Shown: positions 16,670 through 26,398, numbered from the stretch's first letter. The stretch is DNA of 64,000 bases from Lacticaseibacillus casei DSM 20011 = JCM 1134 = ATCC 393 (GCF_000829055.1 NZ_AP012544.1:682001-746000); one strand, 5' to 3'. Numbers and translations: made by a program. Notes: generated by a model from the sequence alone, not told the origin.

Positions 16670-18319
16670 ATTATCGCTTCTAAAGGGAAAGATAATAAAA
16701 TTGGTCTATTTCAATTAGTCATGCTGGCGCTTGGTTCGTTGATCGGTTCCGGCTGGCTTTTTGGATCATGGGAAGCAGCCGCAGTTGCCGGACCAGCTGC
16801 GATTTTTTCCTGGATCATTGGTGGCGTCATCATTGGGGTCATCGCTTATAACTATGTCGAACTGGGGACCATGTTTCCTGAGTCTGGCGGGATGAGCAAA
16901 TTTGCCCAGTATTCACATGGTTCGCTGGTCGGTTTCATCGCATCATGGGCCAACTGGATTTCGTTGGTCACCTTGCTGCCGATCGAAGCTGTGGCGGCCG
17001 TGCAGTATATGGCGTCGTGGCCGTGGCAATGGGCGGGCTTTACTCGCGGCTTTTTAAAGGCAGGCAAGATAACGCCGGAGGGCTTGCTAGTCGTCTTTGC
17101 GTTTATTATTATTTTCACATTGCTTAATTACTGGTCAGTCACGCTGTTGACGCGGTTTACCAGCTTCATTTCGATTTTTAAAATCGGGGTGCCACTGCTG
17201 ACGATTATTTTGCTGGCAATGTCGAGCTTCCATCCCGAAAATTATGGACACTCGTTTGCCAGCTTGATGCCATATGGGAGCGCACCGATTTTTGCGGCAA
17301 CATCGGTATCAGGAATTATTTTCTCGTTTAATGCGTTCCAGACCGTGATCAATATGGGCAGCGATGTTAAACGCCCGCAGAAAAACATCGGACGCGGCAT
17401 CGGCATCTCGCTGTTAATCAGCGGGGTGATCTATATTTTGCTGCAAAGTGTCTTCATTACGACGATCTCGCCGAACATGTTGGCAACGCACGGGTGGAAA
17501 GGATTGAATCTCAATTCACCATTTGCTGATCTGGCCACTTTATTAGGAATTCACTGGTTATCCGTTTTACTTTATATGGATGCCTTTGTGTCGCCATTTG
17601 GTACCGGCGTCTCGTTTGTCGCTTCATCAGGGCGCGCACTTCAGGCCATGGTCGGGAACAACCATATTCCTAAATTCATCGGTAAAATTGACGAAAAATA
17701 CGGAACGCCGCGAGTCGCAATGGTAGTCAATGCAGTCTTGAGTATGGTCATGGTCTCGATTTTCCCGTCTTGGGGAACACTGGCAAGCGTCATTTCGACG
17801 GCCACGCTGATCGCTTATCTGACTGGTCCGGTTACGGGTATCTCATTACGCGACATGGCACCTGACTTTAAGCGACCGGTTAAGTCAGCCAGATTGCGTT
17901 TCATGGCACCCTTGGCGTTTGTGTTAACTTCACTGGCAGCATATTGGGCGAAGTGGCCAACGACAGTGGAAGTCATCGGCGTCATCTTCTTAGGCATTCC
18001 ACTGTATTTATTTTATGAATGGCGTTCGGGCTGGCGTTCGACATGGCAACAGCTGAAAGCGTCCGCGTGGATGATCGGCTACCTGATCTTCCTGTCGGTC
18101 ATTTCCTTAATTGGCAGTCGTGAGTTTAATGGTTTAAACTGGATTCACTATCCCATGGACTTTGTGGTGATTGTGATAGGCGCGATTGTTTTCTACTTCT
18201 GGGGAATCAACAGCCACATTTTTTCCAAGTATTTCCGCAGAGCACGGCGGGTCAATGCCAAAGTTAAAATGCCGCCATCTGATGACAGCACCCATGCCGA
18301 GCAGACGGCTAAAAGATGA
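16670..18319 (+). CDS. APC-superfamily amino acid permease (AspT/YveA-like)
   Basis: About 549 residues with 12 or more hydrophobic helices. The first helix carries the APC signature (LFQLVMLALGSLIGSGWLFG). It resembles the aspartate:proton symporter branch, but the substrate is not shown by the sequence. The start is odd: the only strong Shine-Dalgarno (AAGGAGGG, 16657-16664) is followed at normal spacing by ATT (16670) and ATC (16673), not ATG. In-frame ATGs upstream (16619 and 16583) lack good sites and would place a charged leader before the conserved N-terminus. The tail is hydrophilic and charged. No terminator is evident before the next promoter. Confidence 0.83.
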   Translation: MIASKGKDNKIGLFQLVMLALGSLIGSGWLFGSWEAAAVAGPAAIFSWIIGGVIIGVIAYNYVELGTMFPESGGMSKFAQYSHGSLVGFIASWANWISLVTLLPIEAVAAVQYMASWPWQWAGFTRGFLKAGKITPEGLLVVFAFIIIFTLLNYWSVTLLTRFTSFISIFKIGVPLLTIILLAMSSFHPENYGHSFASLMPYGSAPIFAATSVSGIIFSFNAFQTVINMGSDVKRPQKNIGRGIGISLLISGVIYILLQSVFITTISPNMLATHGWKGLNLNSPFADLATLLGIHWLSVLLYMDAFVSPFGTGVSFVASSGRALQAMVGNNHIPKFIGKIDEKYGTPRVAMVVNAVLSMVMVSIFPSWGTLASVISTATLIAYLTGPVTGISLRDMAPDFKRPVKSARLRFMAPLAFVLTSLAAYWAKWPTTVEVIGVIFLGIPLYLFYEWRSGWRSTWQQLKASAWMIGYLIFLSVISLIGSREFNGLNWIHYPMDFVVIVIGAIVFYFWGINSHIFSKYFRRARRVNAKVKMPPSDDSTHAEQTAKR

Positions 18320-18491
18320 TTGCTTTGTTGGCTATTATTAAAAATGTTATGGATAGCGAATGGAGAAGATAGTTTATAAAAGGCTTGGCTTCAACAATGC
18401 TTACAAAACGACTGGGAAAAAACTTACGACTTTTGCCTGATGAGGTTAATTTGACGGCAAGGTAAGATAATTCTAAAGGTTTGTGAGAAAA

Positions 18492-18520
18492 TTGCATTTA
18501 GCTAAGCCTATCTTTATACT
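18492..18520 (+). promoter_or_regulatory. Sigma-A type promoter of the glycolipid operon
   Basis: TTGCAT (18492-18497), 17-bp spacer, TATACT (18515-18520), about 33 bp before the start of the first glycosyltransferase gene. Confidence 0.8.
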
Positions 18521-18553
18521 TATACTAAACAAATGACGTCTGGAGGGGATCAG

Positions 18554-19762
18554 GTGAATATCGGGATTTTTACAGATAGCTACTTTCCGCAAGTCAGCGG
18601 TGTCGCGACGTCCATCAAGACCTTGAAGGACGATCTAGAACGCAAAGGTCATCAGGTTTATATTTTTACGACCACTGACCCACATGTGCCGGATGATGCT
18701 GTCGAGCCCAACTTATTCCGTTTTACGAGTGTGCCATTCGTGTCCTTTACCGATCGGCGAATTGCGGTGCGCGGATTGTTCCATGCTTATGCCGTGGCTA
18801 AGGAACTGAACCTGGATATTGTCCACACACAAACCGAGTTTTCAATGGGTTACATCGGCAAATTTGTGGCAAAGCAACTTAAGATTCCAACCATCCATAC
18901 TTATCACACGATGTATGAAGATTACCTGCACTATGTTTTAAATGGCCATCTGCTAAAGCCTTATCATGTGAAGCAATTTACGCGCGCCTTTCTTTATCAT
19001 GTCAGTGGCGTGATTGCGCCGTCTGAACGGGTTTACGACACGTTACGGCGCTATGGTGTTAAAACGCAGATTAAGATCATACCGACCGGAGTTGACTTAA
19101 CCCAATTTGCCGAGCAAAAAGATCCGCATCTTCGTGAAAAGCTGGGCCTAGCTGATGTACCGGTCTTGATCTCACTCAGTCGGGTTGCTTATGAGAAGCG
19201 GATCGACAAGGTGATCAGTGCGATGCCGGCCATTTTGGCGCAGATTCCTAACGCCGTGCTTTTAATTGTTGGTGACGGTCCAGCGCGAGAAGATCTGGAG
19301 ACACAGGCCGCCGAGTTAGAAATTGCCGATCATGTGCGATTCACCGGTGAAATCAATCATGATGATGTGGGTGATTATTACCGGGTTGGCGATGTTTTTG
19401 TGTCGGCAAGTGATTCGGAGTCCCAGGGGTTAACCTACATTGAAGCCATGGCGGCAGATCGAAAAGTGGTGGCTTTGTCAGGCGATTACACCGATCATTT
19501 ACTTGATGATCCGGCACTTGGAACCACTTTTTCAACGGAAGCGGAAATGGTTCATCAAGTTGTGAATTATCTGCGTCATCCTAACGCTTATGATGACCCT
19601 AAACCGCGTGCTGAAAAACTAGCTGCCATTTCTGCGGATCGTTTCGGGGATCGCGTGCTTGATTTCTATCGTGATGTTATCAGTCATTATTCGCCTAAAG
19701 AAGCTGATGAATCTGCGCCATGGACCGATGAAAGTACGAGTAAACGGACCATGAAAGGCTAA
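18554..19762 (+). CDS. Diacylglycerol glucosyltransferase (LafA/BgsB-like, GT4)
   Basis: About 402 residues from GTG 18554, behind GGAGGGG; the upstream ATG at 18533 overlaps no site. The N-terminus NIGIFTDSYFPQVSGVATSI is the hallmark of this GT4 family. A second Rossmann domain has GDGP and the ESQGLTYIEAMA motif that holds the nucleotide sugar. It would transfer glucose to diacylglycerol at the inner membrane face, the first step of the glycolipid that anchors lipoteichoic acid. The next gene starts 2 nt after its stop, and ltaS lies 4 kb downstream. Confidence 0.88.
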   Translation: MNIGIFTDSYFPQVSGVATSIKTLKDDLERKGHQVYIFTTTDPHVPDDAVEPNLFRFTSVPFVSFTDRRIAVRGLFHAYAVAKELNLDIVHTQTEFSMGYIGKFVAKQLKIPTIHTYHTMYEDYLHYVLNGHLLKPYHVKQFTRAFLYHVSGVIAPSERVYDTLRRYGVKTQIKIIPTGVDLTQFAEQKDPHLREKLGLADVPVLISLSRVAYEKRIDKVISAMPAILAQIPNAVLLIVGDGPAREDLETQAAELEIADHVRFTGEINHDDVGDYYRVGDVFVSASDSESQGLTYIEAMAADRKVVALSGDYTDHLLDDPALGTTFSTEAEMVHQVVNYLRHPNAYDDPKPRAEKLAAISADRFGDRVLDFYRDVISHYSPKEADESAPWTDESTSKRTMKG

Positions 19763-19764
19763 CT

Positions 19765-20793
19765 ATGATCGTTATTAACATGTTTTCGTCCGCTAATAAA
19801 GTGGCGGGGCAAGGCGTGGGGGCAGTTTACACAGAATTAATGGGGCTGCTCAAGCATGACTTTGCCAATGAGTTTCAAATCAATGTGAATCGTTATACGC
19901 GCAGTGACATTAGCCATTATCATACAATTGATCCTAAGTTTTACGCCTCAACTTTTTCCAAAAAACGAGGTCGAAAAATCGGATTTGTTCATTTTGTTCC
20001 CAGCACGTTGGATGCCAGCTTAAAGTTGCCGCGAGTTGCGCGGTGGACGCTTGATAAATATACGCTTGCCTTTTATAAGCGGATGGATGAATTGGTCGTG
20101 GTCAATCCCAATTTCATTCCGAAATTGGAAGCTTATGGGATCAGTCCCGAAAAAGTGACGTATATTCCGAATTTTGTTTCGCAACGGACGTTTCATCCAG
20201 TGTCGGCCGAAAAAAGGCAGGCATTGCGCCATGCGAATGGGTTTAAGCCCGATGACTTTGTGATCTTTGGTGCCGGTCAGGTGCAAGATCGGAAAGGCGT
20301 CGGTGATGTTATCAAATTGGCCCAAAGGAATCCTGACTTTCGGTTTGTATGGGCTGGCGGATTTTCATTTGGCCGGATCACTGAAGGCTATGAACGGCTT
20401 AAGCAGGCAGTAGCAAATGCGCCGGCAAACCTGGACTTTACCGGCATTATGCCGCGGGAAACCATGATTGATTACTATAACATGGCGGACCTGTTTCTTT
20501 TGCCGTCTTTTGAAGAGCTGTTTCCGATGTCGGTGCTTGAAGCTTTTGCAACCGGTACGCCGGTTATGGTACGTGATCTTGAGCTTTACCAGCAGATCAT
20601 CACCCCTTATGCCATTACCGCGGCTGATGTCGATGATATGCAGGCGCGGATTCGAGCCTTGGCGGATGATCGGGAGTTGTTGGCAACTTATGCGACTAAA
20701 AGTCATCAGGCAGCGCAGGTTTATGCGGAAAGCCGCCTTGAAAAGATCTGGCACGATTTCTACGTAAAGCAAGCCGCGTTAGGGAAGCAATAG
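19765..20793 (+). CDS. Second glycolipid glycosyltransferase (LafB/BgsA/CpoA-like, GT4)
   Basis: 342 residues, translationally coupled to the previous gene. It has a GT-B fold: N-terminal MFSSANKVAGQGVGAVYTEL and a C-terminal nucleotide-sugar domain with the motif PSFEELFPMSVLEAFATG. In related Gram-positives this enzyme adds the second sugar to monoglycosyl-diacylglycerol, giving the diglycosyl anchor used by lipoteichoic acid synthase. Which sugar is added cannot be read from the sequence. The flippase-like gene follows after 12 nt. Confidence 0.86.
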   Translation: MIVINMFSSANKVAGQGVGAVYTELMGLLKHDFANEFQINVNRYTRSDISHYHTIDPKFYASTFSKKRGRKIGFVHFVPSTLDASLKLPRVARWTLDKYTLAFYKRMDELVVVNPNFIPKLEAYGISPEKVTYIPNFVSQRTFHPVSAEKRQALRHANGFKPDDFVIFGAGQVQDRKGVGDVIKLAQRNPDFRFVWAGGFSFGRITEGYERLKQAVANAPANLDFTGIMPRETMIDYYNMADLFLLPSFEELFPMSVLEAFATGTPVMVRDLELYQQIITPYAITAADVDDMQARIRALADDRELLATYATKSHQAAQVYAESRLEKIWHDFYVKQAALGKQ

Positions 20794-20805
20794 CCGAGGA
20801 ATTAT

Positions 20806-21825
20806 ATGACACGGAAGAACAAACTGGCCGTCCTAATCATGGTTCTGATTGGCGCCGGCATTTTTATTTACGAAGCGCGTGATTTGAATGGCGCCAAGCT
20901 GGTGCACGAGTTATTATCACTTGATCTCAAGTGGTTGCTGGTGGCCTTTTTGCTCATGTTCGGCTCATGGATCGTCGAAACGTTTGTCGTCCAGATTTTT
21001 ATCAAGAACGGGACGGACACATTGAATTTTAAGACGGCGCTGCGAGTGCCACTGGTCGAGCAGCTGTTCAACGCAATTACGCCAATGGCTTCCGGGGGTC
21101 AACCGGCTCAGCTGTTTGCGTTGATGCAAAGCGGCGTTGAGGCGGGTCGCGCGAGCTCGGTGCTTTTGATGAAGTTTGTCGTCTATCAATTTATGGTCCT
21201 GATCAATTTCATTTTAACGTTGGTCATCGGTTTTGATCAGGTTTCCAGACATTTCGGCGCGCTGGCTTTATTTATTGTGTTTGGCTTTGTCATTCATGTC
21301 ATCATGATTGTCGGTTTGTTGATGGTGATGTACTATTACAAATTTACCAACCGGCTGGTCAGACTCATCATGGTGCCGGTTGGCTGGTTTGTGAAGCCGG
21401 AAAGAAAACTGGCGATGCAGACCGATCTTGATCATAAAATCGATACGTTTTATGCGGAAAGCCTGCATTTAAAGCGGGAAAAAGTGCGCGTGATCAAGGC
21501 CTGTTTACTGACGTTGGTGCAGCTGTTGCTTTATTATGCAGTGCCGTATTTTGTTCTTCTGGCACTCGGGGTTAATCACGTCAGCATTGTTGAGGTGATT
21601 GTTCTGCACGTCATGATCGTTATGATCGTCAGCCTGTTCCCGATTCCTGGCGGTGCTGGCGGTGCGGAATACAGCTTTAAGACGCTGTTTGCGACGTATG
21701 TTGCCTCGCCATCCAAGTTGGTGTTAGGGATGTTATTGTGGCGTTTTTTAACTTATTATCTCGGCATGATTTGCGGCATCATTGCGATGGCCTTACCACC
21801 CAAGAAATCGGATAAGGTTTCCTGA
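20806..21825 (+). CDS. Flippase-like membrane protein (lysylphosphatidylglycerol synthase TM region family)
   Basis: 339 residues with about eight transmembrane helices, preceded by GAGGAA. Motifs include MASGGQPAQLFAL and FPIPGGAGGAEYSF, typical of the UPF0104/LPG-synthase-TM family. There is no C-terminal aminoacyl-transferase domain, so it is not an MprF enzyme. As third gene of the glycolipid operon it may move or organise the glycolipid in the membrane; that role is inferred from context. A strong hairpin terminator follows. Confidence 0.8.
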   Translation: MTRKNKLAVLIMVLIGAGIFIYEARDLNGAKLVHELLSLDLKWLLVAFLLMFGSWIVETFVVQIFIKNGTDTLNFKTALRVPLVEQLFNAITPMASGGQPAQLFALMQSGVEAGRASSVLLMKFVVYQFMVLINFILTLVIGFDQVSRHFGALALFIVFGFVIHVIMIVGLLMVMYYYKFTNRLVRLIMVPVGWFVKPERKLAMQTDLDHKIDTFYAESLHLKREKVRVIKACLLTLVQLLLYYAVPYFVLLALGVNHVSIVEVIVLHVMIVMIVSLFPIPGGAGGAEYSFKTLFATYVASPSKLVLGMLLWRFLTYYLGMICGIIAMALPPKKSDKVS

Positions 21826-21872
21826 GCATCAGGTCTTGCGCTACGGTTTGTGCGTAAAGATTCAGACAAATT

Positions 21873-21921
21873 AAAAGTGACGTTAGAGACATGAATCAAG
21901 ATTGTCTCTAACGTCACTTTT
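21873..21921. terminator. Bidirectional terminator between convergent operons
   Basis: A perfect 19-bp stem, AAAAGTGACGTTAGAGACA with its complement at 21903-21921, and an 11-nt loop. A-run and T-run on the two sides allow termination of both the glycolipid operon (+) and the aminotransferase gene (-). Confidence 0.92.
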
Positions 21922-21959
21922 TTAGGTGCTGTGTTCAGTCAGTACATTTTTGGCAGCAA

Positions 21960-23132
21960 TCAGTCAGTGCGGCTGGCGATGAAAGCACGCAGCCGTTTGA
22001 CCGCTTCTTTAAGGTCGTCCATTGAGGCGGCATAACTGATCCGGATGTAGCCTTCACCACCCGGGCCGAATGCAGTTCCGGAAATCAGGGCCAGTTTCTG
22101 TTCATTGGCTAACGCTTGGGTAAATTCACGCGAATGCATATGAAGCCGTTCAGGAATTTTGGCAAAAAGGTAAAAAGCACCATCAGGGCGGGCTACTTCA
22201 AAGCCCATTTGAATAAGGGCAGCATAAACAAAATCGCGCCGTTTGATATAGGCCGCCTTCATGATCTGGGCATCGTCTGCCCCCTTAGTCAGAGCTTCGA
22301 TGCCGGCACGTTGCGCAATGGTAGTTGCGGCAGTAACGAGATACTGGTGCACCTTTTTGGCTTCAGCGATTAAGTGACGCGGACCCATCAGGAAACCGAT
22401 GCGCCAGCCGGTCATGGCGTGGGATTTAGATAAGCCGTTGACGACGAATGTCCGATCGTAAGCGTAACGCCCCATTGAAATATGGGTAGCGTCATAAGTT
22501 AACTCAGAATAAATTTCGTCACAAATAATATAAAGGTCGTGTGCTTCGGCAATCGAGGCGATGGCCTTAACTTCGGCAGCGTGGTAGGTCACGCCCGTGG
22601 GATTGCTAGGGTAATTCAGGATGATACCCTTAATTTTGGCATCAGGGTTGGCAGCAATGGTGGCCTCGATGAGCTCCGGCGTCAATACAAAATCAGTTTT
22701 GCTGGTGTCGATATAAATCGGGGTCACATGATTCAAAGTCAAAAGCGGAATGTAGCCGGGGTAAATGGGGGAGGGAACCAGGATTGCATCACCTGGATCG
22801 CTAATCGTGGTAATTGCTGTTGCTAAGGCTTCGGTCGCCCCCACGGTCACCAGGATTTCATCCGCGGCATCATAATCCGTTCCATACTTAGTTTTGAAAA
22901 AATGCTGGGCCGCTGCCCGTAATTCAGGATCACCGACCATGCCGGTGTAATGGGAATAGTTTTCCTGAATGGCCGCGATACCCGCCTGTTTAACGTGTTC
23001 TGGTGTGTTAAAATCAGGCTCACCCAAGGTCAATTTCAAAATGCCGGGAATTTTACTGACACTTTCATCAAATTGCCGGATTTCACTGACCTCAATCGCC
23101 GGTAATTGTTCATTTAGTGGCTGCAATGTCAT
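21960..23132 (-). CDS. PLP-dependent class I/II aminotransferase (AraT/PatA-like)
   Basis: 390 residues from the ATG at 23132, which has AAGGAG 8 nt upstream; the longer frame to 23174 lacks a site. A fold type I aminotransferase with substrate-binding NYPSNPTG, Asp-containing CDEIYSELTY, the PLP lysine in VNGLSKSHAMTGWR, and the C-terminal Arg in YIRISYA. The family includes aromatic and acidic amino acid aminotransferases, important in lactobacilli for amino acid catabolism; the exact substrate is unresolved. Single gene, convergent with the glycolipid operon. Confidence 0.88.
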   Translation of the reverse strand: MTLQPLNEQLPAIEVSEIRQFDESVSKIPGILKLTLGEPDFNTPEHVKQAGIAAIQENYSHYTGMVGDPELRAAAQHFFKTKYGTDYDAADEILVTVGATEALATAITTISDPGDAILVPSPIYPGYIPLLTLNHVTPIYIDTSKTDFVLTPELIEATIAANPDAKIKGIILNYPSNPTGVTYHAAEVKAIASIAEAHDLYIICDEIYSELTYDATHISMGRYAYDRTFVVNGLSKSHAMTGWRIGFLMGPRHLIAEAKKVHQYLVTAATTIAQRAGIEALTKGADDAQIMKAAYIKRRDFVYAALIQMGFEVARPDGAFYLFAKIPERLHMHSREFTQALANEQKLALISGTAFGPGGEGYIRISYAASMDDLKEAVKRLRAFIASRTD

Positions 23133-23298
23133 ACGCGCGCTCCTTATATGTAGGTTGCAAATAGCATAGTCCATTTACCCGTCGTCGCGCAACGTTATCA
23201 AAGCGGATAAAACTGCAATTTGAAGTGATATTTCTCCCACAGAGGCGGCGGTTTATGCTAAGCTATTTCTTGAAATAGGAAAATTAGGAGGCCATTTT

Positions 23299-23574
23299 AT
23301 GAAACAATCACAGCTCGTGGCCATCATCAAACGCCTCGAAGCCATGCAGACAGGCGACGGCGAGACACAGTCACGCCGCTTCGAAAAAAATGGTGATGAA
23401 AAGGGCCTCGTGACATACGATCCCAAGACCGAAACTTATGAACTTGAAGAACTTGGAACGCACCAGACTTTCCAGTTTGACAACATCGATCTTGCGGCCA
23501 TGGAAATCTATGATCTGATGGATTTTGATGAAGACGAGGACACTAATGATACTAACGACAGCGACCAGGCTTAA
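23299..23574 (+). CDS. ykuJ: YkuJ-family protein (DUF1797)
   Basis: 91 residues with AGGAGG in front. It matches the YkuJ pattern: SQL..IIKRLEAM, RRFEKNG, TYELEELG, then DNIDLAAMEIYDLM. The C-terminus adds a poly-acidic tail (DEDEDTNDTNDSD) that is longer than usual. The family has a small alpha/beta fold of unknown function, common in lactobacilli and bacilli. Single gene followed by a terminator. Confidence 0.85.
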   Translation: MKQSQLVAIIKRLEAMQTGDGETQSRRFEKNGDEKGLVTYDPKTETYELEELGTHQTFQFDNIDLAAMEIYDLMDFDEDEDTNDTNDSDQA

Positions 23575-23589
23575 GTCTGAGTGCTGAAC

Positions 23590-23621
23590 GAGGCGGACTT
23601 GAAAGGGTTGGCCTCTTTTTT
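23590..23621 (+). terminator. Terminator of ykuJ
   Basis: GAGGC (23590-23594) pairs with GCCTC (23611-23615), then a run of T. The loop is long but G/A rich. It is immediately followed by the long stem-loop repeat. Confidence 0.7.
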
Positions 23622-23625
23622 ATGT

Positions 23626-23742
23626 GAGCGTGAGCAGGAGCGCTTAGAAATCGGAGTGTAAGTGGCCTCAAGCCTAAATGGCTGGGTTTTGCCATTTAGG
23701 CTTGAGGCCACTTACACTCCGATTTCTGCGACTGCGAACGCG
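23626..23742. repeat. Long palindromic repeat element, copy 1
   Basis: A perfect 37-bp inverted repeat (23646-23682 with 23691-23727) closed by an 8-nt loop, TGGGTTTT. It is flanked by GAGCGTGAGCAGGAGCGCTT on the left and GCGACTGCGAACGCG on the right. The same flanks and a related but diverged stem recur at 32,108-32,222. The flanks can partly pair, extending the stem. Confidence 0.9.
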
Positions 23743-24028
23743 TTATAGAAAGCGAAAATCAATTAGCTTTTTGCCTCTAATAGAACAATCCCCAGTAAGA
23801 AATCATTGACCACTGCGACCAAGGTCCTTACAATGCAGACTTCTGTGCCGGTGAACAGCTCTATGGAAAGCAGAGCTTCGCATGACACGCACCGTAAATA
23901 ATACAACACTCGTTCTCCACGATATCCGGACGTCCCATTTTAAGGCTTCTTTAAGATTGCCCATAATTAAGCTTTAATCAACGGTGAACATTTGTCTTTT
24001 GAGAAACAAGCGGTTATCCTAGCGAATG

Positions 24029-24037
24029 TGCTATACT
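24029..24037 (+). promoter_or_regulatory. Extended -10 promoter of ltaS
   Basis: TGCTATACT is an extended -10 element about 33 bp before the ltaS start. A good -35 box is not apparent at 17 bp. Confidence 0.5.
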
Positions 24038-24069
24038 TTTGACATTAAACAATGACTTGGAGGCTCCAA

Positions 24070-26166
24070 ATGAACCAGATCGGCACTAAACTTCGAGGTT
24101 TTTTCAATACAAGACTCGGCTTTTTGGCCCTTGCCATTGTCTTATTCTGGGCAAAGACGTACTGGGCATATCAAGCCAAATTTAACTTGGGAATCACCGG
24201 CAGCTTTCAACATCTGATTTTGGCGATTAATCCCATCCCGACAACGCTTTTTCTTTTTGGCATTGCTTTATATATGTCCGGACGAAAATCGTATGTCACG
24301 ATGCTGGTGATTGATGCATTGACGTCTGTTTGGCTTTTTGCCAATGTGCTTTATTATCGGGAATTCTCAGACTTCTTGACGTTTGCGTTGATCAAAGGAT
24401 CGGGAGCAGTTTCCAATAACTTAAACAAAGGGATCATGGGGATTGTTCAACCAACGGATTTCCTGGTTTTTGTTGACGTTGTGGTTTTGATTTTGTTGCT
24501 GGCGTTTAAAGTGATTCGCATGGATATTCGCCCGATCAAAAAACGGTTTGCTCTCGGTGTTTCGTTGCTGGCGGTATTGATGTTTGGCGCCAACTTGGCG
24601 ATGGCCTACAGCGATCGTTCTGGTTTGCTGACCCGGACTTTTGATAACAACTATATCGTCAAGTATCTCGGCCTGAATGCTTACACGGTTGTCGATGGGG
24701 TTAAGACAGCTAAAAACAGCGCCACCAAAGCTAATGCCGATTCGAGCGATGTTAAGTCAGTACTGAATTACTTAAACAAAAATCGCGTTGCCCCAAATGC
24801 GGAATACACGGGTGTGGCAAAAGGTAAAAATGTTTTCATCATCCACCTGGAGAGCCTGCAGCAGTTTATGATCGACTTCAAATGGGATGACCAGGAAGTC
24901 ACGCCAAACTTGAATAAGCTGTATCACGAATCTGACACTTTATCGTTTGATAACTTCTTTAATCAAGTTGGCCAAGGTAAAACCGCGGATGCCGAAATGA
25001 TGATGGAGAACTCATTATTTGGCTTACCTGAAGGCGCAGCTATGGTGACAGATGGCACGACCAACACATTCCAGGCAGCTCCGGCTATTTTGGATCAGCA
25101 TGGCTACACGACTGCTTCATTCCACGGGGATGTACCAAGCTTTTGGAATCGCGATAATACGTATAAGTCTTGGGGGTATGATTACTTCTTCTCGAAGAAT
25201 TACTTCTCAAGCGGTAAGAATTATGACGTGGGCTATGGTCTGAAAGACAAGATCTTCCTTAAAGATTCGGCTCAATACATTGAACAGCTACCTCAGCCGT
25301 TTTATGCCAAAATGATCACGGTTACCAACCATTATCCGTATACTCTAGATAAGGCCAACCAAACGATCAGTAAAACCGATACAGGCGATGACACGGTAGA
25401 CGGGTATGTGCAGACGGCGCGCTATCTTGACGAAGCCATGGGTGAATTTTTCAATTGGTTAAAAGAAACCGGGTTGTATGATAAGTCGATGATTGTGCTC
25501 TACGGCGACCATTATGGGATTTCTAACAACCATAAGAAGGCGATGGCTAAGTTAACCAACATCCCCGGCTTTAATGACTATAACAACGCTATGTATCAAC
25601 GGGTGCCGTTTATGATTCACATGCCAGGGCTAAAAGGTGGCATTAATCACACGTACGGTGGAGAAATTGATGCCTTACCAACGATTTTGAATCTGCTTGG
25701 GGTCAAGGACAACAACACCGTTCAGTTTGGCTCCGATTTGCTGTCGCCCAACCATCCACAAACAGTTGCATTCAGAAACGGGGATTTTGTGACGCCTGAC
25801 TTTACCAAGGTGGGAAGTCAGTACTTTAACACCAGCACTGGCAAGAAGATCAGCAAACTATCAGCCAGTCAGAAAAAGACAGTTGATGCGGCTACCAACC
25901 GCGTGACGACTGAACTTTCCTTGTCAGATCGCGTGATTAACGGCGACCTTCTCCGATTCTATACGCCAAGCGGCTTTAAAAAAGTCGATCGCAGTGACTT
26001 TTCGTATAAGTTAACCGATACGAAGAAGAAGCTCAAAGCTGCCCAAAAAGACGGTACGAGTCTGAAGGCGCAAAATAAGGGTAAGTCTACGGTGGATGAA
26101 TACAAAACCGATGCACCTGAGCTTAAAAGTAGTAGTGATGACGATAGCAGCGATGACTCAAAGTAG
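24070..26166 (+). CDS. ltaS: Lipoteichoic acid synthase
   Basis: 698 residues from ATG 24070 (GGAGG with 6-nt spacing). Five hydrophobic N-terminal helices (to about residue 200) anchor an extracellular sulfatase-fold domain (about 250-600). The catalytic threonine is Thr305 in GQGKTADAE, and the metal ligand region is IIHLESLQ near 258. Further metal ligands sit in FHGD and YGDHYG. The enzyme polymerises glycerol phosphate from phosphatidylglycerol onto a glycolipid anchor outside the membrane. The three-gene glycolipid operon lies 4 kb upstream. The C-terminus has an unusual Ser/Asp tail (SSSDDDSSDDSK). Confidence 0.93.
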   Translation: MNQIGTKLRGFFNTRLGFLALAIVLFWAKTYWAYQAKFNLGITGSFQHLILAINPIPTTLFLFGIALYMSGRKSYVTMLVIDALTSVWLFANVLYYREFSDFLTFALIKGSGAVSNNLNKGIMGIVQPTDFLVFVDVVVLILLLAFKVIRMDIRPIKKRFALGVSLLAVLMFGANLAMAYSDRSGLLTRTFDNNYIVKYLGLNAYTVVDGVKTAKNSATKANADSSDVKSVLNYLNKNRVAPNAEYTGVAKGKNVFIIHLESLQQFMIDFKWDDQEVTPNLNKLYHESDTLSFDNFFNQVGQGKTADAEMMMENSLFGLPEGAAMVTDGTTNTFQAAPAILDQHGYTTASFHGDVPSFWNRDNTYKSWGYDYFFSKNYFSSGKNYDVGYGLKDKIFLKDSAQYIEQLPQPFYAKMITVTNHYPYTLDKANQTISKTDTGDDTVDGYVQTARYLDEAMGEFFNWLKETGLYDKSMIVLYGDHYGISNNHKKAMAKLTNIPGFNDYNNAMYQRVPFMIHMPGLKGGINHTYGGEIDALPTILNLLGVKDNNTVQFGSDLLSPNHPQTVAFRNGDFVTPDFTKVGSQYFNTSTGKKISKLSASQKKTVDAATNRVTTELSLSDRVINGDLLRFYTPSGFKKVDRSDFSYKLTDTKKKLKAAQKDGTSLKAQNKGKSTVDEYKTDAPELKSSSDDDSSDDSK

Positions 26167-26184
26167 TCATGATGATTATGGTTT

Positions 26185-26213
26185 AGCAGTGCCCACTGAG
26201 GCGCTGCTTTTTT
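26185..26213 (+). terminator. Terminator of ltaS
   Basis: AGCAG (26185-26189) pairs with CTGCT (26204-26208), with further pairing inside and a T run after it. Confidence 0.75.
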
Positions 26214-26398
26214 CAATTGATAGCCTGTCTTCGTAGGGCGCTTTGTAATGTGTAAAGGTGACATTATGACCAAAGCCCTTGGCCAAATTAGATGTATCAG
26301 GGTTGTCGCTGAGGGTTAATCCGTTTTGGTGTACACAAATTCATGCGTGAGTCTTAAGTATCTAGTACTGAGAAATTCTAAACTTTTGTAAGTAAAGG

